NCBI GenBank assembly: GCA_002718735.1
Contig: PBFR01000023.1
Coordinates: 1 to 36,073 of the forward strand
Source of the DNA: Halobacteriovoraceae bacterium
Lineage (GTDB): Bacteria; Bdellovibrionota; Bacteriovoracia; Bacteriovoracales; Bacteriovoracaceae
DNA: 36,073 nucleotides
Direction: 5' to 3'
Part shown: in pieces, positions 26,607 through 34,541 of the stretch
Layout: each line of letters opens with the position of its first letter
How positions within the stretch are numbered: position 1 is the first letter of the stretch
Notes under the pieces: model-generated
The model's database searches: none
The model's input: only the letters and a program-made list of their open reading frames with translations
Told to the model about the DNA's origin: nothing
Program-made: the position numbers and the translations under genes

Positions 26607-28223
26607 ATGAAAGTAAGTTTATTGTTATTTACCTGGCTGTTTTACTCGGTTGCCTTCGCACTTGTTCCAATTAAGGGAATAGTGAAAGGAGAAGTTGAAG
26701 ATGTAGTTCAATACGATCCTCTTACTTCCATTTTTTCTGAGCAGTTTAATAGCTCTGACGCTGGACTCAAGGAGAAACAAAAGTTTAAAGTCTTTGAAGG
26801 GATGTTTAATCAGGCCTTGAACCTTATGGACACCTGTCAGGTTGAAAGATTTTATAGTTATCCAGCAAAGTGGAAAGAAGATAGTGCCAAAAGAAGCGTT
26901 GTTGGGACTTTGCAATATATTGGTTTGGATCACAGCCTAAAGGCCATAGCGAAGTATTCAAAAGCCTTAAACCTAGATGAGCAGGCATATGATAACCTTG
27001 TAAACAATTTGGTCGTTAATAGCTGTTCAGAAAACATAACCGTTTATAGTAAAAAATTACTTAAAAACAACCTGCTCAAGTTCTACGAAAATGGTGTTGA
27101 TTTTGAAGTTCCAAGTTTGGCCGGATCTCCATATTTTAGTCCTGAAATAATCTCACAAAGTGAAGGTGTAGAGGCCAAGAAAAGAGAACTAAATTATGCT
27201 ATAAAAACATTCAGAGCTCTCTGCTCATGGGATGGAGACACAGACAACTATGCTCTTCTTCCACCTTTTCTTCAAAATCCAATTGTGATGGCCCAAGTTA
27301 TAAATCATATGACCGGAAAGGCATTGTTTTATCAGGAGGAGATTGATGAAACAGTGTTAATGAATAGTTCTGACACGGCAAAAGTCGCTTGCGAAAATCT
27401 AATATGTAGAAAAAGAAGCGACTCCGCCTTTAAAAGAATGTTTCCTCGAATGATTGGGTCCACTGATCTAAAAGATGACTTGGAAGTTCTCTACTGCAAC
27501 CACTTTAGAGAAACTAGTATTAAATCACTGGGAGCAAATGAAAGCTTGAAGAAGTGGATACAAGCACAAACATTAGAGGAATCTAGAATTCAGGCAATGT
27601 ATCTAGTTTCACTTATTTCCGGCTACTCAGATCCCATTTATTCTGCGAACACATACACCGATTTAAAAAGTTTATATTCCAAGACCCTTGAGAATAGGTG
27701 GGATGAATGGAGTAGAGAAAAAACAGAGCAGCTTGTATTGGATCTTTTATACGAAGAGTCTTTGTATGTGGACCTTGCTCCCGAGGATGAAGTTAGAAGT
27801 GCTAAAGGAGACTTTGGAATGGTGTTTGATTTTACTCTGGGAGAGATTGATAGGGAAATAAAAGTTGTTGATAAGATAACAGCAAGCTTTGAAATGGAGT
27901 TTCCAAAGAGCTATTTTAGATGGATAAGACAAGCTTATATTGAGGCCAATAACAAAAGCCTCTATGCAAAGCAGAAAGAGTTGGAAAAGCGCTTCGCCCA
28001 GTATATTGATTTACAACTTCATAGCAAACGGAAGTATTTTAAAGCGAAACTTTGGAATGAGTCCTTTTCCCAGATCATAGCAAATGAACTTCTAAAAAGG
28101 TTAAGTTCCTATAATGGAAAGAAGTTTAAGGATTTAAGTCATGAAAAAATCGTGGTGCCTGTGAAGTTTCGATTTGGACTTTTTGCCCTTAAGTATCTAA
28201 AGGACAAATATAAATTAAAATAA
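26607..28223 (+). CDS. Large exported protein of unknown function
   Basis: 538 residues with a signal peptide (MKVSLLLFTWLFYSVAFA). The mature protein is mostly helical and charged, with scattered Cys (DTCQ, NSCSEN, ALCSW, ACENLICR, LYCNHF) that may form disulfides. No catalytic motif or known domain is seen. The C-terminus is strongly basic (RFGLFALKYLKDKYKLK). No ribosome binding site is visible at ATG 26607, 39 bases from the divergent TPR gene; the shared region suggests related control. It ends 69 bases before the sigma factor gene. Confidence 0.7.
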   Translation: MKVSLLLFTWLFYSVAFALVPIKGIVKGEVEDVVQYDPLTSIFSEQFNSSDAGLKEKQKFKVFEGMFNQALNLMDTCQVERFYSYPAKWKEDSAKRSVVGTLQYIGLDHSLKAIAKYSKALNLDEQAYDNLVNNLVVNSCSENITVYSKKLLKNNLLKFYENGVDFEVPSLAGSPYFSPEIISQSEGVEAKKRELNYAIKTFRALCSWDGDTDNYALLPPFLQNPIVMAQVINHMTGKALFYQEEIDETVLMNSSDTAKVACENLICRKRSDSAFKRMFPRMIGSTDLKDDLEVLYCNHFRETSIKSLGANESLKKWIQAQTLEESRIQAMYLVSLISGYSDPIYSANTYTDLKSLYSKTLENRWDEWSREKTEQLVLDLLYEESLYVDLAPEDEVRSAKGDFGMVFDFTLGEIDREIKVVDKITASFEMEFPKSYFRWIRQAYIEANNKSLYAKQKELEKRFAQYIDLQLHSKRKYFKAKLWNESFSQIIANELLKRLSSYNGKKFKDLSHEKIVVPVKFRFGLFALKYLKDKYKLK

Positions 28224-28292
28224 TGTCTATAGGTTGACTTTTCTGAGTTTAAACCCAACTTTTGAACTGTATTTAATAACAGAAGGAAACCA

Positions 28293-29336
28293 TTGAGCGA
28301 AAACAATAAAAAAGAGACAAAAAGCCTTGAAGGTGAGGTTCTTGGTCCTGAAGAGCAAAATGAAGTCTTTGAAGAGTTGGACGAAGAATTCGCAGGATTG
28401 ACCTCCGAATCAGAGCATTCAGAACAAGAACAAATTGAGGTTCTTGAGAACCTTTTGCCAGCAATTGGCACCAGTAAAGAGCTTGTTGGCACCCAAAAGG
28501 TAAAACCACACGACCCTTTGTATCAATATATTAAAGAGATTAGCCAATATAAGCTCCTTGAAAGAGACGAGGAAGAAAGACTCATTAAACAGCTCACCGA
28601 AACTGGTGATATCGACGCAGCCAAAAAGCTTGTCGTGGCAAACCTTCGGCTAGTTGTTAAAATTGCGATGGAATACCGCAATGCCTATAAAAATATTATG
28701 GATCTTATCCAGGAAGGAAACATTGGGTTAATGAAGGCAGTTTCAAAGTATAATCCTGAGAAAGGTGCAAAGCTTTCTTACTACGCCAGCTGGTGGATTA
28801 AATCGTATATTTTAAAGTTCATTTTAGATAACTTTCGGCTTATTAAGATCGGGACCACGGCAGAGCAGAAAAAGCTATTTTATAATCTAATGAGAGAGAA
28901 AGAGCGCTTGATGAATCAAGGCATAGAGCCTGAGCATAAGCTCTTAAGTGAGAACCTTGGGGTGTCAGAAAAGGCCGTAAAGGAGATGGATCTAAGACTA
29001 AGCTCCAGCGGGGCAGAAATGAGCCTTGATCAGAAACTTAGTGACGACAGTGGTTCGGCCAGTTTTTTGGATACATTGTCTAGTTCGGATATTCCTATTG
29101 ATGATAACCTTGGACATCTTGAGTCACTAGAAATACTTGAAGACCAGCTGAAAAACTTTATTGAAGAGTTAAAACCTAGAGACAAAGAAATATTCAAAAA
29201 ACGGCTACTTAGCGAAGTGCCTCCTTCGTTGCAAAGTATTGCTGACGATTATGGTGTTTCACGCGAAAGGATACGCCAAATAGAGGCAAGACTCATCGAA
29301 AAATTAAAGGTTTACATGTCCGATTATTTGGGGTAA
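28293..29336 (+). CDS. rpoH: RNA polymerase sigma factor of the RpoH (sigma-32) type
   Basis: 347 residues. Region 2 is DLIQEGNIGLMKAV (137-150) with YYASWWIKSYI, and the RpoH box QKKLFYNL (192-199) is diagnostic for heat-shock sigma factors. Region 4 has a helix-turn-helix with SIADDYGVSRERIRQIEAR near the C-terminus. About 70 N-terminal residues, acidic and low complexity, precede the usual start of the family (DPLYQYIKEIS); this is longer than in E. coli. Start is TTG at 28293 with AGAAGGA 5 bases upstream. No clear promoter was found in the 69-base gap. Confidence 0.92.
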   Translation: MSENNKKETKSLEGEVLGPEEQNEVFEELDEEFAGLTSESEHSEQEQIEVLENLLPAIGTSKELVGTQKVKPHDPLYQYIKEISQYKLLERDEEERLIKQLTETGDIDAAKKLVVANLRLVVKIAMEYRNAYKNIMDLIQEGNIGLMKAVSKYNPEKGAKLSYYASWWIKSYILKFILDNFRLIKIGTTAEQKKLFYNLMREKERLMNQGIEPEHKLLSENLGVSEKAVKEMDLRLSSSGAEMSLDQKLSDDSGSASFLDTLSSSDIPIDDNLGHLESLEILEDQLKNFIEELKPRDKEIFKKRLLSEVPPSLQSIADDYGVSRERIRQIEARLIEKLKVYMSDYLG

Positions 29337-29434
29337 AAGTAGCCCTTAAATTTTAATCTAGAAAGATTGATTCGTATTAGATCAACCTTCTCTCGGTTAC
29401 AAAGGTATTTTTGTTACTTGGAAAGGAGAAAAGC

Positions 29435-29701
29435 ATGCTAACAAAAGAAAGAAGAGCAGAACTTGTTCAAAAGTTTGGTGGAAGCGAGAAAAACTCTGGT
29501 AAAGCAGAAGTTCAAATCGCGATCATGACAGAGAGAATTAGCTATTTGACTACTCACTTTGGTTCTCACAAGTTGGACCATCACTCTAAGAGAGGTCTAA
29601 TGAAGCTAATTGGTAGAAGAAGAAGAATGCTTCGCTACCTAAACAACAAATCCGCTGAAAGATACCAAGCGGTAATCAAAGAACTAGGTCTTAGAAAGTA
29701 A
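29435..29701 (+). CDS. rpsO: 30S ribosomal protein S15
   Basis: 88 residues with the whole S15 sequence: QKFGGSEKNSGKAEVQIA, HFGSHKLDHHSKRGL, GRRRRMLRYL. Binds 16S rRNA and helps assemble the platform of the small subunit. ATG at 29435 has AAGGAGA six bases upstream; an upstream in-frame start at 29411 is not needed. Followed at once by a strong terminator, so pnp is not simply read through. Confidence 0.98.
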   Translation: MLTKERRAELVQKFGGSEKNSGKAEVQIAIMTERISYLTTHFGSHKLDHHSKRGLMKLIGRRRRMLRYLNNKSAERYQAVIKELGLRK

Positions 29702-29705
29702 TTAT

Positions 29706-29731
29706 AAGGGAGTCGAAAGACTCCCTTTTTT
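29706..29731 (+). terminator. Rho-independent terminator after rpsO
   Basis: AAGGGAGTC (29706-29714) pairs with GACTCCCTT (29719-29727) through a GAAA tetraloop and runs into a T-tract. A classic strong terminator five bases past the rpsO stop. Confidence 0.92.
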
Positions 29732-29892
29732 CTTTTAAAAGCGACTAAGATTTATTAAAATTTCTATGACAAAGTTGATGGATTTTCAGGGCAGTTTTAA
29801 AGGATATATGGCCTAAGAACAGTGTTTTTAAGCTTTATATCTTTTAAACCTGCAATTATCTATCTCCCTTTGTCACCAAACATTTAATCGCT

Positions 29893-29914
29893 CAAGCAGG
29901 GCCTGCTTTGCTTG
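29893..29914 (+). promoter_or_regulatory. Palindrome in the pnp leader
   Basis: AAGCAGG (29894-29900) and CCTGCTT (29902-29908) form a near-perfect palindrome; CAAGCA (29893-29898) can instead pair with TGCTTG (29909-29914). It lies 27 bases before the pnp ATG. In enterobacteria a pnp leader stem is an RNase III and PNPase autoregulation site; a similar role here is inference only. Confidence 0.35.
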
Positions 29915-29940
29915 TGCTCGACAAAGTTCAAGGAGAAAAC

Positions 29941-32058
29941 ATGTTGAACAACAAAAAAGAATTTACCATTAATTACGGTGGTAAAGAAGTAACGCTTGAG
30001 ACTGGCAGATTTGCCAAGCAAGCAGATGGATCTGTATTTGTAACTTGTGGTGGAACCCAAGTTCTTGTTACTGTAGTTAGTGCTCATGAAGTAAAAGAAG
30101 GGCAAGACTTTTTCCCATTAATGGTTGATTACAAAGAGAAATTTCCTGCTGTAGGTAAATTTCTTGGTGGATTTATGAAGAGAGAAGGACGTCCTTCAAA
30201 TGAAGAAATTCTTCTTATGAGAATGATTGACCGTCCACTCAGACCATTGTTCCCTGAAGGTTACCTTGCTGAGACAATCGTTATGGCACAGGTTCTTTCA
30301 TACGATGGCGAAAATGATCCAGAAGTTCTTGCTGGTCTTGGAACAACTGCGGCACTTGCTGTTTCTGACATCCCTTTCAATGGACCTGTAGGGTTCTGTA
30401 AAGTTGGAAAAATTGATGGAAAGCTTGTTCTTAACCCAACTCGCGAACAAATGGAAAACACAGATATTGAGCTTGTCCTTGCAGCTTCAAAGAATGCCAT
30501 CTTGATGGTTGAAGGTGAGGCTAATGAAGTTTCTGAAGAAGAGATGATGGAAGCTCTTAAATTTGGTCACGAATCAATTAAAGAATTCTGTGACCTACTT
30601 GATACTATGGCGAAAGAAGCTGGTAAACCAAAAAGAGATTGGGATCAGCCTGTTGCAAATGAAAAGCTTAACGAAAAAATGAACGACTACAAGCAAGACG
30701 TTCTTGAAGCGCTTAAGATTAACGAAAAACTTCAAAGATCAGCTGCAATTAAGAAACTTACTAAGAAGGTAGCTGGTGATATCGAAGCAAACAGAGAAGC
30801 TTTTGGGGTCTCTGAAAGTGATAGTGCTGGCGCTACTGCTTACCAAGGTGTTGACGCTCTTGTTTATAGCATTATGAGAAATGACATTCTAGACAACGGT
30901 AATCGTATCGCTGGTAGAGCTCTTACTGAAGTTCGTGAAATCGAAACTGAAGTAAGTGTGCTATCTAAGCCACACGGTTCATCTTTGTTCACTAGAGGTG
31001 AGACTCAAGTTCTTGCTACTGCTACTGTTGGTGGTAAAGAAGGTGAGCAAATGAAAGATAGCATCTATGGTGTTTCTTATGACAACTTTTACCTTCACTA
31101 CACATTTGCTCCATATTCTGTTGGTGAGGCCAGAGGCTATAGAGGTGTAGGCCGTAGAGAAGTTGGTCACGGGAATTTGGCTGAAAGAGCAATTAAGAAA
31201 ATGATGCCGGACGCTTCAGAATTTCCATACACTGTAAGAGTTAACTGTGAAGTTACTGAGTCTAATGGTTCAAGTTCCATGGGTTCAGTTTGTTCTGGAT
31301 CTATGGCGCTAATGGATGCTGGTGTACCTCTTAAGAAGCCGGTTGCAGGTGTTGCAATGGGTCTTATTAAGGAAGGGGACAAGTTTCAAGTTCTTACAGA
31401 TATCCTAGGTGATGAAGATCACTTGGGTGATATGGACTTTAAAGTAGCTGGTACAACCGATGGTATCACTGCAATTCAAATGGATATCAAGATTGAAGGA
31501 ATTACCAACGAAATCTTCTCTAAAGCTATGGCACAGGCCAAAGAGGGAAGACTTCATATTTTAGGTGAGATGGCCAAGACCATTTCTGCTGCAAGACCTG
31601 AGTTTAAAGAAGGTGTTCCTCAGATTAAAAGTACCAATATTCCTAAAGACAAAATTGGAGCTCTTATTGGGCCAGGTGGTAAAAACATTAAGGCCATTCA
31701 AGAAGAGTACAATGTTTCAATTGAGATCACTGAGGAAGGTATGGTTAAGACACTGGGAACTGACCCTTTAGTTCTTGATGAAGTTAACAACCTTATTGAT
31801 ATGCAAATTAACGGTCCTAAGATTGATGCTGTATACAACGCAAAAGTTGTTACAATCAAAGAATACGGAGCGTTCGTTGACATTGCCACTGGCATCTCTG
31901 GCCTTGTTCACGTAAGTGAATTTGCTGATGAGAGAGTTCAAGACGTTAATGAGTATGTAAGCGAAGGCGACATGATTGACGTTAAAGTTCTTGAAATTGA
32001 CAGATTTGGCAAGATCAAGTTGTCTGCAAAGGCAGTTAAGCCACTGACTAAGAAATAA
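29941..32058 (+). CDS. pnp: Polyribonucleotide nucleotidyltransferase (PNPase)
   Basis: 705 residues. Phosphorolytic 3'-5' exoribonuclease of the RNA-decay machinery. Two RNase PH domains (first: TGRFAKQADGSVFVTCGGTQVL; second: RGETQVLATATVG and DGITAIQMDIK with the catalytic Asp), an alpha-helical linker between them, then KH (KIGALIGPGGKNIKAIQEE) and S1 (VTIKEYGAFVDIATGISGLVH) domains. ATG at 29941 with AAGGAG 5 bases upstream; an upstream TTG at 29908 in frame is less likely. It starts a run of six closely spaced genes. Confidence 0.98.
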   Translation: MLNNKKEFTINYGGKEVTLETGRFAKQADGSVFVTCGGTQVLVTVVSAHEVKEGQDFFPLMVDYKEKFPAVGKFLGGFMKREGRPSNEEILLMRMIDRPLRPLFPEGYLAETIVMAQVLSYDGENDPEVLAGLGTTAALAVSDIPFNGPVGFCKVGKIDGKLVLNPTREQMENTDIELVLAASKNAILMVEGEANEVSEEEMMEALKFGHESIKEFCDLLDTMAKEAGKPKRDWDQPVANEKLNEKMNDYKQDVLEALKINEKLQRSAAIKKLTKKVAGDIEANREAFGVSESDSAGATAYQGVDALVYSIMRNDILDNGNRIAGRALTEVREIETEVSVLSKPHGSSLFTRGETQVLATATVGGKEGEQMKDSIYGVSYDNFYLHYTFAPYSVGEARGYRGVGRREVGHGNLAERAIKKMMPDASEFPYTVRVNCEVTESNGSSSMGSVCSGSMALMDAGVPLKKPVAGVAMGLIKEGDKFQVLTDILGDEDHLGDMDFKVAGTTDGITAIQMDIKIEGITNEIFSKAMAQAKEGRLHILGEMAKTISAARPEFKEGVPQIKSTNIPKDKIGALIGPGGKNIKAIQEEYNVSIEITEEGMVKTLGTDPLVLDEVNNLIDMQINGPKIDAVYNAKVVTIKEYGAFVDIATGISGLVHVSEFADERVQDVNEYVSEGDMIDVKVLEIDRFGKIKLSAKAVKPLTKK

Positions 32059-32068
32059 TTTTTCGTCA

Positions 32069-33328
32069 ATGACTAAAATTAAGTCTACTGAAATTAACAA
32101 AACTTTTGAGAAGGGACCTGTTCGCAGGTCTCTTTTTAGTAATGGTGCTGTGAGCTTGTTCCACCAGTTTAAGGGGATGGAGTCCGCATGTGCCAATTTG
32201 TATATTCTTGCCGGGTCTATTTTTGAGTCTCCTGAAGAACACGGAATCGCACACGTTATAGAACATATGCTCTTTAAAGAGGAAAAGACGAACTCTGTAG
32301 TAAGAGAAATGGAAAAAGAAGGCGCACAAATAAACGCCTACACTTATAAAGAGTATGTCTGCTTTGAACTTGAGTGTGCTTCGACTAAATTGGAGTCTTT
32401 TCTTCCAAAATTTTTATCTCTATTTCTAAATCCCGTTTTCAATAAAAAAGATCTCGCCTTGGAGAAAAAAGTTATTCTACAAGAGCTTAGAGAGGATAAG
32501 GATGATCATGAAACGGAAGGCCTGGAATATATTTATAAAAAGAATTTTAATGCGGCACTAGGCCATTCAATAGGTGGAAGCATAAAAAATGTTAATTCAT
32601 TTACACCTAAAGATTTAGAGCAGTTTTATAAAAAGTACTACACCCCAAATAGAATGGTTTTGAGTGTTGTGAGTGGGAAAAAGTTTGTGCGTCTAGAAGA
32701 GATTTTTTGCTCTCAGTTTAGCTCAACAAAAAACTCTCGCCCTTTCAGGATTAAAAACAAGCTTCGATTTTCTAAGCTTGAGCATGTAAAAACACGGCTT
32801 AAAAGGACAATGGAGAGCTCTATTGTTTATTACTCATTTGACGGTGCAAGTATCTTTCATAAAGACTATTACAACTTTATGGTTTTAGATGAATATCTAT
32901 TTGGTGGAATGTCTTCCAAGTTTTTTGTGGAGCTTCGAGAGAAGCACGGCCTGGTTTACGGGCTTGGCTCGGCTTTAAACAGTTATTATAATCAGGGCAA
33001 TTACATCATGATATTCAACACCCATAAGACCAATGTAAAAAAGCTTCAGGGCAAGGTTGAAGAAGTTTTTTCTCAATTTATTGAGGACGGAATTGGAGAA
33101 AAAGAAGTTGAGTCTATCAAGGAAAGAGTTGCTTTAGGCTGGAGACTTGGTTTTGATGATATGTTGGAGAGAAATGAGTATTTAGCAGAATTGGAGTTGT
33201 TAAATATGAAAGATTACAGCCTTTCAGCTCAGGTCAAAAGGCTTGATGAAGTTAGTTCAAAAAACATGCAGTCCTTGGTAAAAAAGATATTTAAGAGCAA
33301 ATATACTAAATTAGTGATGTCTTCATAG
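32069..33328 (+). CDS. M16 family zinc metallopeptidase
   Basis: 419 residues. Inverse zinc motif HVIEH (His62, His66) in GIAHVIEHMLFK, with the third-ligand helix about 70-80 residues later (KKVILQELREDKDD). Second half has the RxKHGLVYGLG-type segment (LREKHGLVYG). No signal peptide, so probably cytosolic, like the processing-peptidase family members often found after pnp. ATG at 32069, 10 bases after the pnp stop; the ribosome binding site is weak, so coupling is likely. Confidence 0.92.
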   Translation: MTKIKSTEINKTFEKGPVRRSLFSNGAVSLFHQFKGMESACANLYILAGSIFESPEEHGIAHVIEHMLFKEEKTNSVVREMEKEGAQINAYTYKEYVCFELECASTKLESFLPKFLSLFLNPVFNKKDLALEKKVILQELREDKDDHETEGLEYIYKKNFNAALGHSIGGSIKNVNSFTPKDLEQFYKKYYTPNRMVLSVVSGKKFVRLEEIFCSQFSSTKNSRPFRIKNKLRFSKLEHVKTRLKRTMESSIVYYSFDGASIFHKDYYNFMVLDEYLFGGMSSKFFVELREKHGLVYGLGSALNSYYNQGNYIMIFNTHKTNVKKLQGKVEEVFSQFIEDGIGEKEVESIKERVALGWRLGFDDMLERNEYLAELELLNMKDYSLSAQVKRLDEVSSKNMQSLVKKIFKSKYTKLVMSS

Positions 33329-33337
33329 GAGTATTCT

Positions 33338-33793
33338 GTGCCATCTATAAAAATTAAAAAACTAGATACTTACGATAATGAACTGCCCCTTCCTCAATAT
33401 GAAACAGCTCAGGCCGCTGGAGCCGATGTGAGAGCGTGCCTTGGAAAAGGCGAGAGTATGGTTATCGCTCCTGGACAAAGAGTGCTTGTTCCAACGGGGA
33501 TGGCATTTGAAATTGAGCCAGGATTTGAAGTGCAGGTTAGACCTAGGAGCGGGCTTAGCCTAAAAACTTCACTTATGGTAGTGAACTCGCCGGGTACAAT
33601 TGACGCAGACTACAGGGGTGAAGTTAAGGTCATTATGGGAAACATGGGTGAAAAGGATGAGATCATAAACCATGGGGACAGGGTGGCACAACTTGTCATT
33701 GCACCAGTTTACCAAGCAAAGTTCGAGACAGTCGAGACCTTGAATGAGACGGCCAGAGGAGCTGGTGGTTTTGGTTCAACGGGTAAAAATTAA
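33338..33793 (+). CDS. dut: dUTP diphosphatase
   Basis: 151 residues. Hydrolyses dUTP to dUMP, keeping uracil out of DNA and feeding thymidylate synthesis. All five trimeric dUTPase motifs are present: AGADVRA, RPRSGLSLK, NSPGTIDADYRGEV, GDRVAQLVI and the C-terminal RGAGGFGSTGK arm. GTG start at 33338 with AGGAG 6 bases upstream; 9 bases after the M16 gene. Confidence 0.97.
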   Translation: MPSIKIKKLDTYDNELPLPQYETAQAAGADVRACLGKGESMVIAPGQRVLVPTGMAFEIEPGFEVQVRPRSGLSLKTSLMVVNSPGTIDADYRGEVKVIMGNMGEKDEIINHGDRVAQLVIAPVYQAKFETVETLNETARGAGGFGSTGKN

Positions 33794-33811
33794 TAATTCT
33801 AAGGAGATATC

Positions 33812-34096
33812 ATGGACAAGACTATTCAGTATGACAAAACAGCAAACAAGGATGAGGCATACGAGGCCGTAAAAAAGGCCATCACTCCTGAGACTATAGC
33901 AAAATTTAAGGTCTCTGCAGACCTAGACTACAGGGACGGAGATAAGAAAATCTTGGCCAAAGGCAAGGGTTTTGAGTTAAAAATTGATTTTATGGAAGAT
34001 CAGTTAGGAATAGACCTATCTCTTTCCTTTATGCTTAAGCCATTTAAGCCAAAAATTATCGAGGGGCTTGAGAAACAGTTAGTGAGAATCGTGTAA
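33812..34096 (+). CDS. Polyhydroxyalkanoic-acid-system-like small protein
   Basis: 94 residues. The spacing of a helical N-terminus, a 'DYRDGDKKILAKGKGFELKI' beta segment and the MLKPFKPKIIEGLEKQL end resembles the PHA granule-regulation family (PF09650 type) by memory of pattern only. ATG preceded by AAGGAG. The stop codon is followed directly by the ferredoxin ATG. Function in this organism unknown; no PHA synthase is in the window. Confidence 0.65.
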   Translation: MDKTIQYDKTANKDEAYEAVKKAITPETIAKFKVSADLDYRDGDKKILAKGKGFELKIDFMEDQLGIDLSLSFMLKPFKPKIIEGLEKQLVRIV

Positions 34097-34540
34097 ATGC
34101 CTAAGATTAAGTTACTGCCAAGCAATTCTTTAGTGGATGTTGAAGCTGGAAAGGATTTATATTCCGAATTGAAGGAAAAAGGAATCCATATAAATTCGAC
34201 ATGCGGTGGTTGTGCAAGCTGTGCAAAATGCATTATTACAATTGTTGAAGGTGAAGAAAATTTGAATGAGATCCCATTCGAGGAAAAACAACTTCTAGGC
34301 AATGTATTTCATATAACCAAGGAGCGCTTGGCCTGCCAGGTAATAGCAAGCGGTCCTGCAACCATAGACATTAGTATGCACGAACAAAACAAGACAAAGC
34401 CAGTAATTAAGAGACGTAAAAAAGAAGACGTCTCAAAAATGATCGAAGAGAGAAAAGAGAAAAGAAAAGAACGGCCAAAGAAATTAGGTGGGGGGAGAAA
34501 GCCTAAGGCCTTTGATTTTAAAGAAGATAAGGAGAGTTAA
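34097..34540 (+). CDS. 2Fe-2S ferredoxin with basic C-terminal tail
   Basis: 147 residues. Adrenodoxin/plant-type [2Fe-2S] domain (about 1-95): cluster ligands Cys36, Cys42, Cys45 in CGGCASCAKC and Cys80 in RLACQ; Cys39 is an extra. After that comes a 50-residue Lys/Arg/Glu-rich tail (for example KRRKKED, RKEKRKERPKKLGGGRKPK) not found in ordinary ferredoxins. Electron partner unknown. ATG begins right after the previous stop; the next ATG is one base past its own stop. Confidence 0.85.
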   Translation: MPKIKLLPSNSLVDVEAGKDLYSELKEKGIHINSTCGGCASCAKCIITIVEGEENLNEIPFEEKQLLGNVFHITKERLACQVIASGPATIDISMHEQNKTKPVIKRRKKEDVSKMIEERKEKRKERPKKLGGGRKPKAFDFKEDKES

Positions 34541-34541
34541 G

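Noticed and set aside
31768..32329. Minus-strand frames across the pnp/M16 junction.
   Set aside because: Antisense to two clear genes.
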